Assembly (NCBI GenBank): GCA_900110395.1
Contig: FODP01000004.1
Location: 62,001-126,000, forward strand
From: Rhodospirillales bacterium URHD0017
Lineage (GTDB): Bacteria > Pseudomonadota > Alphaproteobacteria > Reyranellales > Reyranellaceae
Direction of reading: 5' to 3'
DNA length: 64,000 nucleotides
Every line of letters starts with the position of its first letter. Position 1 is the stretch's first letter. A program made the translations under genes and the position numbers. Positions 36,182-45,129 of the stretch are shown here, piece by piece. Under the pieces are notes generated by a model. The model ran no database searches, was not told the DNA's origin, and saw only the letters and a list, made by a program, of their open reading frames with translations.

Positions 36182-37195
36182 TCAGGCCTCCATCACGGCC
36201 TTGAGCGCGCGACCGACGCGCGCGGGCCCGGGGAAGTAGTCCCATTCCTGGGCATGCGGATAGGGCGTGTCCCAGCCGGTGACGCGCATCACCGGCGCCT
36301 CGAGATTGTAGAAGCAGTTCTCCTGCACGAGCGCGCTCAACTCCGCGCCGTAGCCCGAGGTCAGCGTCGCCTCGTGGACCACGACGCAGCGCCCGGTCTT
36401 CTTCACCGACGCCACGATGGTGTCGAGGTCGTACGGCAGGAGTGTGCGCAGGTCGATGATCTCCGCATCGATGCTGGTCTCCTCGGCCGCCGCCTCGGCG
36501 ACATAGACCATGGTGCCGTAGGCCAGCACGGTGACCGCCGATCCCTCGCGCCGGATCGCGGCCTTGCCCAACGGCACCGTGTAGTGGCCGTCCGGCACCT
36601 CGCCCAGCGCATGGCGTGCCCACGGCGTCACCGGCCGCTCGTGATGGCCGTCGAACGGACCGTTATAGAGCCGCTTGGGTTCGAGGAAGATCACCGGATC
36701 GTTGTCCTCGATGGCGGAGATCAGCAGGCCCTTGGCGTCGTAGGGGTTGGACGGCACGACGGTCTTCAGGCCCGAGACGTGGGTGAACAGCGCTTCGGGA
36801 CTCTGGCTGTGCGTCTGGCCGCCGAAGATGCCGCCGCCGGTCGGCATGCGCACGACGATGGGCGCGATGAACTGGCCGTTCGAGCGATAGCGCAGGCGCG
36901 CCGCCTCCGACACGATCTGGTCGTAGGCCGGATACATGTAGTCGGCGAACTGGATTTCCACGCACGGCCGCAGCCCGTAGGCGGCCATGCCCACGGCCGC
37001 GCCGACGATGCCCGATTCGTTGATCGGCGTGTCGAAGACGCGGTTGGAGCCGTATTTCTGCTGCAGGCCCTGGGTGCAGCGGAAGACGCCGCCGAAGTAG
37101 CCGACGTCCTCGCCGAACACGACGACGTTGTCGTCGCGCTTCATGCAGACGTCCATGGCGTCGCGAATCGCCTCGACCATCGTCTTACGAGGCAT
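36182..37195 (-). CDS. bkdA2: Branched-chain 2-oxoacid dehydrogenase E1 beta
   Basis: A 337-residue E1 beta subunit. Features are MVEAIRDAMDVCMKRDDNVV, VFGEDVGYFGGVFRCTQGL, the TPP-domain stretch TPINESGIVGAAVGMAAYG and MPTGGGIFGGQTHSQSPEAL. The C-terminal transketolase domain includes GRCVVVHEA. It is separated from E1 alpha by an 84-bp gap filled by a 59-bp perfect palindromic repeat. Oxidative decarboxylation of branched 2-oxoacids from valine, leucine and isoleucine is the expected role. Confidence 0.93.
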   Translation of the reverse strand: MPRKTMVEAIRDAMDVCMKRDDNVVVFGEDVGYFGGVFRCTQGLQQKYGSNRVFDTPINESGIVGAAVGMAAYGLRPCVEIQFADYMYPAYDQIVSEAARLRYRSNGQFIAPIVVRMPTGGGIFGGQTHSQSPEALFTHVSGLKTVVPSNPYDAKGLLISAIEDNDPVIFLEPKRLYNGPFDGHHERPVTPWARHALGEVPDGHYTVPLGKAAIRREGSAVTVLAYGTMVYVAEAAAEETSIDAEIIDLRTLLPYDLDTIVASVKKTGRCVVVHEATLTSGYGAELSALVQENCFYNLEAPVMRVTGWDTPYPHAQEWDYFPGPARVGRALKAVMEA

Positions 37196-37209
37196 TGTTC
37201 GACCTCATG

Positions 37210-37268
37210 GGACCGCGGGCCTCCAGGCCCGCATCATGATCATGAGCGGGCCTGGAGGCCCGCGGTCC
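37210..37268. repeat. Perfect 23-bp inverted repeat with 13-bp loop inside the bkd operon
   Basis: The left arm at 37210-37232 and right arm at 37246-37268 are exact reverse complements (core GCGGGCCTGGAGGCCCGC). The loop is ATCATGATCATGA. The same core forms the arms of the repeat at 3667-3842. It sits between E1 alpha and E1 beta, so transcripts through the operon would form a strong hairpin there. No T-run follows, so it is not a classical terminator. Confidence 0.9.
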
Positions 37269-37279
37269 AGTGAAAGACA

Positions 37280-38512
37280 TCACACCCCTCCCTGCTGGCG
37301 CTGGCGGCGCAGGTGCGGCGGCATCTCCTCGAAGACGCCCTCGAACATGTCGCGTGCCGAGGGATGCGGGCCGGTATGCAGGGTGCCGTGCGTCTCGGCT
37401 TCCTTCTGGACGGCGATGACCTCCGACATGATTTCGGCCTCGGCCTGCTTGTGGCGTTCCTCCGACCAGACGCCGCGCAGGATCAGGTGGTTTTTCAGGC
37501 GCAGCACCGGATCGCCGAGCGGCCAGCCATCGGATTCGGTCTTCGGCCGGTAGGCCGACGGATCGTCCGACGTCGAATGGGCGCCGACGCGATAGGTGAC
37601 ATACTCGACGAGGGTCGGCCCGAGGTTGCGGCGCGCCCGCTCGACCGCCCACTTCGCCACGGCATGCACCGCCGGATAGTCGTTGCCGTCGACCCTGAGG
37701 GCCGGGATGCCGAAGCCCAGGCCGCGCGCGGCGAAGGTGCCCGAGCCGCCGCGGGCAATGCCCTGGAAGGTCGAGATCGCCCACTGGTTGTTGACGATGT
37801 TCAGCACGACGGGCGCCTTGTAGGTCGAGGCGAAGACCAGCGCGGCATGGAAATCGGATTCGGCCGTGGAACCGTCGCCGATCCAGCCGGCGGCGATCCT
37901 GCTGTCGCCCTTGATCGCCGAGGCCATCGCCCAGCCCACCGCCTGGATGTACTGGGTCGCGAGGTTGCCCGAGATCGAGAAGAAGCCGTGCTCGCGCGAG
38001 GAGTACATGACCGGGAGCTGCCGGCCCTTCATCGGATCGAGCTCGTTGGAATAGATCTGGTTCATCATGTCGAGCATGGGATAGCCGTCGGCGATCAGCA
38101 GTCCGGCCTGGCGATAGGTCGGGAAGTTCATGTCGCCCTTCTCGAGCGCCTTGCGGAAGGCGCAGCTCACCGCCTCCTCGCCCATGTGCTGCATGTAGAA
38201 AGAGGTCTTGCCCTGGCGCTGGGCCATCTGCATGCGCGCATCGAAGGCGCGCAAGGTCATCATGTGGCGCAGGCCCTCGAGAAGCTCGGCGTCGCTCAAA
38301 AGGCCGGCCCAGGGTCCGACCGCCTGGCTGTTGCGGTCGAGCACACGAATGATCTTGAACGCATGCTCCCTGATCTTTTCGGGCGCCACGTCGACCGGCG
38401 GCCGCTCGACCTCGCCGGCGCTGCTGATCTTCACATCGCTGAAGTCCGGCGTGCCGCCGGGCCGGACGGCGGGTGCCGGCACGTGGAACGACAGCGCTTT
38501 CGATTCGGACAT
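37280..38512 (-). CDS. bkdA1: Branched-chain 2-oxoacid dehydrogenase E1 alpha
   Basis: A 410-residue E1 alpha subunit using TPP. Key regions are QRQGKTSFYMQHMGEEA near 100, the TPP motif GWIGDGSTAESDFHAALVF and VNNQWAISTFQGIARGG near 240. TYRVGAHSTSDDPSAYRP is the conserved phosphorylation-loop region. The N-terminal extension of about 50 residues is usual for the bacterial BCKDH type. It is the first gene of the bkd operon, with a GGAGGAG ribosome site. The gap to the pentapeptide gene (38513-38623) shows no obvious gene. Confidence 0.93.
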   Translation of the reverse strand: MSESKALSFHVPAPAVRPGGTPDFSDVKISSAGEVERPPVDVAPEKIREHAFKIIRVLDRNSQAVGPWAGLLSDAELLEGLRHMMTLRAFDARMQMAQRQGKTSFYMQHMGEEAVSCAFRKALEKGDMNFPTYRQAGLLIADGYPMLDMMNQIYSNELDPMKGRQLPVMYSSREHGFFSISGNLATQYIQAVGWAMASAIKGDSRIAAGWIGDGSTAESDFHAALVFASTYKAPVVLNIVNNQWAISTFQGIARGGSGTFAARGLGFGIPALRVDGNDYPAVHAVAKWAVERARRNLGPTLVEYVTYRVGAHSTSDDPSAYRPKTESDGWPLGDPVLRLKNHLILRGVWSEERHKQAEAEIMSEVIAVQKEAETHGTLHTGPHPSARDMFEGVFEEMPPHLRRQRQQGGV

Positions 38513-38623
38513 GACGGGCTCCTCCGCGTCAGAGGGAACACCAAGCCGCGCGCGCTATCAACGGCGCAACCAAACAAGCAAGATCGTTGAAGCTGCCGCC
38601 GCGGCGTTGGAAACAATGAGCAT

Positions 38624-39385
38624 TCAGGAGACGCACACGTCGACACCAAGTTGCTTCAGGATTTCCGACTGTTCGCTGTCGCTGATCCTGACCCCGGCAT
38701 AATCGGCAAGCACCGCCAGGTTCAGGCCCGAAAGATTGGAGCCGCGAAGGTCGGCCTGCCGGAGCTTGGCGCGATCCCACTCGGCCCGGTCGAGCGCGCA
38801 GGCCAGCATCGTGGCGTGGCTGAGATCGGTGTCGATGAACGACGCCTCGGTGAACTTGCAGGACCGGAATTCGCAGTTCTCCAGGCTGAGGCCGGACAGA
38901 TCGGCGAAGCTCAGGTTGCACCCGTCGAAGACGGCCTTGCTCAGCACCGACCGCCGCGAGAGCGCCTTGGTGAAGGTCGATTGCCGGAAATTCACGCCCC
39001 GAAAGCTCGAATCCGCGGCGTTGAAATCATAGAGGTCGCAGCGCTCGAACGTGCCGGTGGCAAAGTTGCACTTGATGACCTCGGCGCCGTGCATGTCGCA
39101 GAACGCGAACGTGCAGCCCTTCCTCTTGCCGGCATCGAAGGCCGAGCAGCCGCTGAGCCGTGCCTTGGCCAGCTTGCAGCTCGCGAGACGCATCGGCTCG
39201 AACGTGCAGTCGCTGAACGCGGCCCCCGAGAAGTCCGCACCGCGGATGGTCGGCGCCTGGAAAACGCAGCGCTCGAAGCGGGCCTCCGTGAAATCGAGGT
39301 CGTCCAGGGAGAGGTCCGCGGCGAAGCGCAGGTCGCTGAACGCGCGATCGCCTGCCAGCCGTGCCGAAATGTCACTCTGTTCCAT
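38624..39385 (-). CDS. Pentapeptide-repeat protein
   Basis: A 253-residue protein made largely of pentapeptide repeats with the A(D/N)LxF-like pattern (for example FTEARFERCVFQAPTIRGAD and ADLSGLSLENCEFRSCKF). This predicts a right-handed quadrilateral beta-helix. The C-terminal 30 residues (LADYAGVRISDSEQSEILKQ) form a separate capping segment. Many cysteines occur in the repeats. Function is unknown; such proteins include gyrase protectors and effectors but nothing here selects one. It is divergent from the LLM gene. Confidence 0.85.
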   Translation of the reverse strand: MEQSDISARLAGDRAFSDLRFAADLSLDDLDFTEARFERCVFQAPTIRGADFSGAAFSDCTFEPMRLASCKLAKARLSGCSAFDAGKRKGCTFAFCDMHGAEVIKCNFATGTFERCDLYDFNAADSSFRGVNFRQSTFTKALSRRSVLSKAVFDGCNLSFADLSGLSLENCEFRSCKFTEASFIDTDLSHATMLACALDRAEWDRAKLRQADLRGSNLSGLNLAVLADYAGVRISDSEQSEILKQLGVDVCVS

Positions 39386-39447
39386 CGTCGACCTTACGCC
39401 CGGTGAAGGGACAGGATAGCATCAGGCCGTACCGTGCGGAGGAACAC

Positions 39448-40536
39448 ATGCCTGTGCGCATCATCGGCATGATTGGCGTGGCGCCGCCCAGCGGCGAGGC
39501 CACCGTCCATATCATCAAGGGCGGCATCTCGGCGCCCTACCTGAGATCCTACGCCCAGGCCCACGACCAGGCGGGCTTCGACCTGGCGCTGGTCGGCTAC
39601 ACGGCCTCGTCGGCCGAAGGTTTCCTGGTAGCCCAGTACGCCGCCCATCACACCGAGCGGCTGGGCTTCCTGATCGCCCATCGCCCGGGCTTCGTGGCGC
39701 CGACCTTGGCCGCCCGCAAGATCGCCACCTTCGATCACCTGACCGAGGGCCGCATCGCCCTCCACATCATCGCCGGCGCCAGCGACGCCGAGCAGGAAGG
39801 CGACGGCGACTTCGCCCCCAAGGAAGCGCGCTATCGCCGCGCCGCCGAGTACATCGAGGTGATGAAACTGGCGTGGACTGCGCCGAAGCGCTTCGACTAC
39901 AGCGGCACCTTCTACAAGGTGCGCGGCGCCAAGTCGGACATCCAGCCGTTCCAGAAGCCGCATCCGCTCCTGTTCTTCGGCGGCTCGTCGGACGGCGCGC
40001 TGGCCATGGGCTCGAAGCACTGCGACGTGTTCGCCATGTTCGGCGAGCCGCTGGCGCCGACCAGGCAGCGCATCGCCGAATTCCGCGCCCAAGCCGCCGC
40101 TCATGGCCGCACGCCCACCTTCAACATGTCGTTCCGGCCGATCCTCGGCGCCACCGAGGGCGCCGCCTGGGATCGCGCCCGGCGCATCCTGGCGTCGGTC
40201 CAGCAGCCCGGCGATCCGACGGGATTCGGCAACGCCAAGAAGCCGCTCGATCACTCGGCGCGGCGACTGCTCGATTTCGCCGCCGCCGGCGAGACCCACG
40301 ACGAGCGGCTGTGGATGCCGATCGCCGAGGCGACCGGCGCCATGGGCAACACCTCCTGCCTGGTCGGCACGCCCGAGCAGGTCGCCCTCGCCCTGCTCGA
40401 ATACTACAAGCTCGGCATCCACTCGTTCCTGATCAGGGGTTTTGATCCCTACGAGGACACAATCGACTTCGGCCGCGAGCTGATCCCGCGCCTGCGCGCC
40501 CGCGCGGCCGAGCTCGATCGCGCGCAGGCGGCGTAG
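39448..40536 (+). CDS. LLM-class flavin-dependent oxidoreductase (alkanesulfonate monooxygenase-like)
   Basis: A 362-residue luciferase-like monooxygenase with SsuD-type features: ATFDHLTEGRIALHIIAGAS, ARYRRAAEYIEVMKLAW and the end segment FLIRGFDPYEDTIDFGRELI. The ATG at 39448 has GGAGGAAC upstream. Members use reduced flavin and O2 to cleave alkanesulfonates or related compounds. No flavin reductase or Ssu transporter is adjacent, so desulfonation is only one option. The 62-bp spacer to the pentapeptide gene is divergent. Confidence 0.85.
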   Translation: MPVRIIGMIGVAPPSGEATVHIIKGGISAPYLRSYAQAHDQAGFDLALVGYTASSAEGFLVAQYAAHHTERLGFLIAHRPGFVAPTLAARKIATFDHLTEGRIALHIIAGASDAEQEGDGDFAPKEARYRRAAEYIEVMKLAWTAPKRFDYSGTFYKVRGAKSDIQPFQKPHPLLFFGGSSDGALAMGSKHCDVFAMFGEPLAPTRQRIAEFRAQAAAHGRTPTFNMSFRPILGATEGAAWDRARRILASVQQPGDPTGFGNAKKPLDHSARRLLDFAAAGETHDERLWMPIAEATGAMGNTSCLVGTPEQVALALLEYYKLGIHSFLIRGFDPYEDTIDFGRELIPRLRARAAELDRAQAA

Positions 40537-40726
40537 CGCCAACGCGGCGCCTGCAGTGCTGGCATTTTTTCGACTTTCCGGCATTCCCGGTATTTCCGAC
40601 AGAGAGCGAAGTGTGACGTGGAATTCGGACCCCCTAGGGATTGGGCTCCTTCGGATCGCGAGCCTGAAAATCGTAGCACAAACTCCAGTACCGTTCAATA
40701 ACTATAGTTCTTAAGCGAGAAAGACG

Positions 40727-41227
40727 ATGAAGCGTGGAATCTATGCGGGATCGTTCGACCCGCCGACGCGCGGGCATCTCGATGTCATGCGTCGTGCCAG
40801 CCTCATCGTCGATGAGCTGCACGTCATGATCGGCGTCAATCCCAAGAAGAGCGGCGGCTTCTTTGCGGTCGCCAAGCGCCTGCAACTGATCGAAGGATCG
40901 TTGGCCCACATGGAATGGTTCGGCCGCGACAGGAGCGCCTTCCAGATCGGGCAATTCACCGGCCTGCTGGTCGACTACTGCCGGCAGCACGACATCCGCT
41001 TCAACATCCGCGGCCTGCGGGCCGCGCAGGACTTCAACTACGAATTCGAGATGCACGGCATCAACCACGACATCGCGCCGGAGATCAACACCGTCTTCCT
41101 GATCGCCCCGCCCGAATTCCAGTTCATCAGCAGTAGCACCATCCGGGAGCTCGCCAGCTACCGCTCGCCCGCCGTCGGCAAGTACGTCACTCCCGGTGTG
41201 GCGGCCGCCCTGCTCGACGCGAACTAG
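40727..41227 (+). CDS. coaD: Phosphopantetheine adenylyltransferase
   Basis: A 166-residue nucleotidyltransferase converting 4'-phosphopantetheine and ATP to dephospho-CoA. The signature GSFDPPTRGH (Thr14, His17) is a TxGH motif with PPTRGH in place of the usual PITNGH. FNIRGLRAAQDFNYEFEMHG and QFISSSTIREL match CoaD. The MNR segment of E. coli CoaD reads GINH here. A roughly 190-bp gap upstream (40537-40726) includes an AT-rich stretch near 40700 and no gene. The call is firm at family level; a second CoaD elsewhere in the genome is possible. Confidence 0.88.
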   Translation: MKRGIYAGSFDPPTRGHLDVMRRASLIVDELHVMIGVNPKKSGGFFAVAKRLQLIEGSLAHMEWFGRDRSAFQIGQFTGLLVDYCRQHDIRFNIRGLRAAQDFNYEFEMHGINHDIAPEINTVFLIAPPEFQFISSSTIRELASYRSPAVGKYVTPGVAAALLDAN

Positions 41228-41241
41228 GGCCGGCGGCGGGC

Positions 41242-42108
41242 ATGGAAATCCACGCCTCCCACAGCGGCCTCGACCGTGACTCGCGCCTCACACCGCGCGG
41301 CGCGCGAGCCTTCGATCTCATCCTGCAGTACCGCATGGAGCTCGTGCGCTGCGAACCGACCACGCACTTCAACGCGTCCGCGGCATCGCGCGTCTTCGGC
41401 ACGGGCGATGGGCTGCTGCACGATGGCGCCCGGCGGTTCCACCTTGAGCGATGGGAGAATGACGAATGGCTAGCCTACCGTGAGAATTTTGCCCGGGTCA
41501 TCCTGCGCTACTGGGATCGCACGCTCGAACTGGCGCCAAACCGGCCCTGGTACCAGCGGCCCGGCACGCAGGACGCACCTGAAGCGGCCAGGATCACCTG
41601 CGGTCTCGCCCTCACCCTGGTCGACACGGCCGCGCAGGCGCATCAGCGTTATTTCATCATCAAGCCGCGCGAGACGAACTTCCGTCCCTTCGCCAACGCC
41701 CAGCGAAGAGTGGGGCTGTTCACCCACCGCGACCTCGCGATGCGGCGACAGATCTGGCTCACCCCCATCGACGGCGCGGTGCACAACGTCCTGTTCATGC
41801 AGAGCCCGGTCCTGCATGAGTTCGGCCATACGCTGGGCCTCGGCCACATCGGCGGCCATGGCAGCGGCGAATGGGCCTACGGCGCTTCCTTGGCCGAGCA
41901 GCAGGACATCATGGGCCTCGGCAACCGACTCTCCGCCGGAGCGGCCCGGCCGTGGATCGCGCAACTCAGCCACCACGTGATCCGCGCCCGCGCCGAACCG
42001 CCCTTGAGCTTCTCAGCGCGGGTGATTGCGCCTCAGCTGGTCAGCTACTGGGACTACGACTGGGTCCCCGAATGGCGACGGCGGCCGGCGACGGCCTCCG
42101 GGCCCTGA
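41242..42108 (+). CDS. Metzincin-like putative zinc metalloprotease without signal peptide
   Basis: A 288-residue protein. It carries the zinc-binding consensus HEFGHTLGLGH (His192, 196, 202) and a Met-turn-like QQDIMGLGN (Met224), the two metzincin hallmarks. The N-terminal half, with RYFIIKPRETNFRPFANAQR near 140, is unlike the archetypal metzincin families. No signal peptide or membrane segment is visible, which is odd for this protease class. It is 14 bp downstream of coaD with a poor ribosome site, probably cotranscribed with it. I cannot name a family. Confidence 0.75.
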   Translation: MEIHASHSGLDRDSRLTPRGARAFDLILQYRMELVRCEPTTHFNASAASRVFGTGDGLLHDGARRFHLERWENDEWLAYRENFARVILRYWDRTLELAPNRPWYQRPGTQDAPEAARITCGLALTLVDTAAQAHQRYFIIKPRETNFRPFANAQRRVGLFTHRDLAMRRQIWLTPIDGAVHNVLFMQSPVLHEFGHTLGLGHIGGHGSGEWAYGASLAEQQDIMGLGNRLSAGAARPWIAQLSHHVIRARAEPPLSFSARVIAPQLVSYWDYDWVPEWRRRPATASGP

Positions 42109-42430
42109 CGATCACAGGGCCTCTACCAGCCGCCCGACAGGACCTTCTTATCCTGGAATTCCCGCCTTCCGCCATGGCGGGTCAGCAGTGGCTCAAGACG
42201 TCGGACACGATGGTCCCCCAGTCGAGAAACAGTGCCACTCTCACTCATCCCGACCCTTCAGGCGGGAATATCCGACCACGTCCGCGTCCAGGATCGCCGC
42301 CAAACGGCGCTGCTCTCGGACCATGGCACGCCCTCGCCCTACCGCAACACAACTGTACGACGCATTGTGTCAGGAGCAATTTGTAGCCGCTCAGCCGCGC
42401 CAAAGCCGCGCAAGGCCAAATCTGGCGGAC
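42109..42430. other. Gene-free 322-bp stretch with a degenerate inverted repeat
   Basis: ATTCCCGCCT at 42158-42167 and AGGCGGGAAT at 42260-42269 form an inverted pair around about 90 bp. This resembles the ends of a decayed dispersed repeat, with a smaller palindrome CCGCCATGGCGG between. No reading frame with a ribosome site was found. It separates convergent genes. Confidence 0.5.
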
Positions 42431-43192
42431 CTAGCTCGCGGCATCCTTGAGATTGCCACGCTGCTCGACCTGACGGTTGTTGTAGATGTCGGGATGCAAG
42501 ACGACCTGACCGTGCTCGTCCGGGAACCGTGTGAAGTAGACGAGTGCAACTGGAATGATTTCAGGGAGCGGGACGGAATACGTCTTGCCCTGGGTGATCA
42601 TGCTATCGATTTCTCGTTCCGAAACGCCAAGCGACCACGCTGCCAGCGCGCGCGCCTGCTCCACGCGCACGCAGCCGTGGCTCAAGGCACGTCGTCCGCG
42701 ATTGAAGAGCGCTTTCTCATTCGTGTCGTGCAGGTAGATGAACTCTTCATTGTCGAGCGCAAACATCATCCTGCCGAGAGGGTTCTGGGGGCCCGGCGGC
42801 ATGTAGTGCAGCCCTTCGTTGCGAATCATCGACGGCGTTGGCGTCCAGGAGGGGTTGAACTGGACGGCAAACATCGAGGACAGCATTTCGGGGGTGGCCG
42901 CCGCCGGCTTGCCGACGACCACGCGACTGCGCAGGACAGGCACGCCGTCCTGCAGGGCGACCAGCTCGAAAGATGGGATGTTCACCAGAACGAATTTGCC
43001 CTGCGAGGGAATATCCACGCCGACGCCCTGGCTTCGCAGCATGCTGACATAGCCGCTCAGCGGCGTTTCGGGGCGAACGGCAGGCCCGATGGCGGGCGGC
43101 ACCCGTTGCTCTGTCGTGGCGCACGCGGCCAGCGCCGAAGCGACGGACAACAGCCTCAGGATGGCACGGATTGGGCGAACACTTGGCCCCAT
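42431..43192 (-). CDS. L,D-transpeptidase lipoprotein (YkuD domain)
   Basis: A 253-residue peptidoglycan cross-linking enzyme. The lipobox is SALAAC (Cys24). The YkuD catalytic motif RRALSHGCVRV has Ser171, His172 and catalytic Cys174, with the upstream HDTNEKALF providing the first His. It acts in the periplasm attached to a membrane. The start at 43190-43192 has no strong ribosome site. Related proteins introduce 3-3 crosslinks or attach lipoproteins; which is unknown. Confidence 0.88.
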   Translation of the reverse strand: MGPSVRPIRAILRLLSVASALAACATTEQRVPPAIGPAVRPETPLSGYVSMLRSQGVGVDIPSQGKFVLVNIPSFELVALQDGVPVLRSRVVVGKPAAATPEMLSSMFAVQFNPSWTPTPSMIRNEGLHYMPPGPQNPLGRMMFALDNEEFIYLHDTNEKALFNRGRRALSHGCVRVEQARALAAWSLGVSEREIDSMITQGKTYSVPLPEIIPVALVYFTRFPDEHGQVVLHPDIYNNRQVEQRGNLKDAAS

Positions 43193-43338
43193 ATGGGGTC
43201 AAACGCCTCACCGTGGTCTCTCGTTGCGCTCCTCCACGACGGATGCGATCGCACGCGTTGAAGGCGCGAAGGCCACCTTCTCCTTGGGGGCGGCCGTAAC
43301 GCCGACACTACCATTAGGGGATGGAGGCGCTGGCTTCT

Positions 43339-45057
43339 TCAAGCCGTTGCCTCGACCAGCTGCCCGACCTCACCCGGCGCACGCCTGAGCTCGACCTGGC
43401 GGTCGTGCCATTTGCGCAGCGACGGCCGATGGCCGATCGACACCATGGTCGTCGCGGGCAGTCGCTGCTTCAGGGCCTCGTAGATCGCCGCTTCCATCGC
43501 CTCGTCGAGCGAGGCCGTGGCCTCGTCGAGGAACAGCCAGTCGGGCTTGAAGACAAGGGCGCGGGCCGCCGCGACACGCTGCTGCTCGCCGCCCGACAGG
43601 ATGTTGGTCCAGTGCGCGACCTCGTCCAGCCGGCCCGTGAGATGGCCGAGCTTCACCGCCTCCAGCGCCGCCACGATCTCGGCGTCGGTCGCCGTCGACT
43701 GCTCGTCGGGATACTTCACCGCGTCGCGCAAGGTTCCGATCGGGATGTAGGGCTTCTGCGGCAGGAACAGCACGCGCGCCCCGGCCGGCACGCGCACCTG
43801 CCCCTTGCCGAACGGCCAGATGCCGGCGAGCGCGCGGAACAGCGTGCTCTTGCCCGAGCCGCTTGCCCCCGTGATCAGGGTCGAGCGGCCGCGCGGCAGC
43901 GCGAAGGTCGCGTCCGCGAGCAGCGCCTGGCCGTTGGGCAGACCGAGCGTCAGGGCCGCCGCGCCGACGTCGCCGCGGTCGGGCTCCGGCATCACCTCGA
44001 TGGCGGTCTCGGGCTTGGCGTCCGACGCCGCCTGCAGGCCCATCAGACGGTCCATCACGGCGCGCAGCTCAGCGACATAGGTGTAGTTCTCGATGAAGAA
44101 CGACAGCGCCTGCTGCACCTGGCCGAAGGCCGAGGCCGTCTGCATCATCGCCCCGAGCGTGATGGTGCCGGCAAAGAAGCCGGGCGCCGTCACGACGAAG
44201 GGGAAGATGATGGCGAGCTGGTTGTAGGACACCTGATAGAGGGCGAGCTGGGCCTGGGTGAACAGGACTTGCCAGCCGTTGGCGAAGACGTCGGCGAAGC
44301 GCGCGTTCAGGGTTTCCGCTTCGCGTTCTTCGCCGCGGTACAAGGCGATGCCCTCGGCGTTCTCGCGCACGCGCACCAGCGAAAAGCGGAAGTTGGCCTC
44401 GTAGCGCTGCTTCTGGAAGTTGAGCGGGATCAGCCGCCGGCCGACCAGATTGGCGAAGAACGTGCCGACCACGGCGTAGATCAGGCAAACCCAGGCCATG
44501 TAGCCCGGAACCGTGATGTCGAGGCCGATCGGCGCTAGCGACAGCGGTCCCGACAGATTCCACAGGATGAACAGGAACGAGATCAGCGTGGTGATCGCCG
44601 CCAGGATGCCCAGCAGCAAGGTCATGGTGAACTCGCCGAGCTGGCGGATGTCCTCGGCGATGCGCTGGTCGGCGTTGTCGACGGTACGCTGCAGCTCGAT
44701 GCGATAATAGCCGCGCCCGTCCAGCCAATGGGCGAGATAGCGGCGCGTCAGCCAGCGGCGCCAGCGCAGGCGCAGGTAGGGGCTGACGATGGCGCGCGAA
44801 ACGCCGACCGCGATGAAACCGAACGCCAACACCGTGAAGACGGTGATCTCCCGCCAGAAAACGGCTTCCTGCTTGTTCTGCAGGCTGTCGTAGAAGCGCC
44901 GGTTCCAGTCGTTGAACAGCACTTCCAGGCCGACAGCCGCGAACGTCAGCGAGATCGCGCCGACCAGCAGCGGGATGGCGATCCAGCGCTCCTCCGACTT
45001 GAAATAGGGGATGACCAGCCGCCACCAGTCGCCGATGAACGAGCCTACTCGCTTCAT
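43339..45057 (-). CDS. ABC transporter with fused permease and ATPase (SbmA/BacA and ABCD-like)
   Basis: A 572-residue half-transporter. The N-terminal membrane domain of the SbmA/BacA-like (ABC_membrane_2) type is FKSEERWIAIPLLVGAISLT, then VLFNDWNRRFYDSLQNKQE. The ATPase part has Walker A GASGSGKST near 412, signature LSGGEQQR near 510 and Walker B WLFLDEATASLDE. YddA-like proteins of this type are exporters of peptides or fatty acyl-CoA, with substrate unknown here. The gap 45058-45129 to the TRAP genes has no gene. Confidence 0.88.
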   Translation of the reverse strand: MKRVGSFIGDWWRLVIPYFKSEERWIAIPLLVGAISLTFAAVGLEVLFNDWNRRFYDSLQNKQEAVFWREITVFTVLAFGFIAVGVSRAIVSPYLRLRWRRWLTRRYLAHWLDGRGYYRIELQRTVDNADQRIAEDIRQLGEFTMTLLLGILAAITTLISFLFILWNLSGPLSLAPIGLDITVPGYMAWVCLIYAVVGTFFANLVGRRLIPLNFQKQRYEANFRFSLVRVRENAEGIALYRGEEREAETLNARFADVFANGWQVLFTQAQLALYQVSYNQLAIIFPFVVTAPGFFAGTITLGAMMQTASAFGQVQQALSFFIENYTYVAELRAVMDRLMGLQAASDAKPETAIEVMPEPDRGDVGAAALTLGLPNGQALLADATFALPRGRSTLITGASGSGKSTLFRALAGIWPFGKGQVRVPAGARVLFLPQKPYIPIGTLRDAVKYPDEQSTATDAEIVAALEAVKLGHLTGRLDEVAHWTNILSGGEQQRVAAARALVFKPDWLFLDEATASLDEAMEAAIYEALKQRLPATTMVSIGHRPSLRKWHDRQVELRRAPGEVGQLVEATA

Positions 45058-45129
45058 GCAGAATTCCTTTCAGGGGGCGCACCCTACTCTCACCCCCGTG
45101 GCGAAACATCGTCCGAGATGTCGCTGGGC

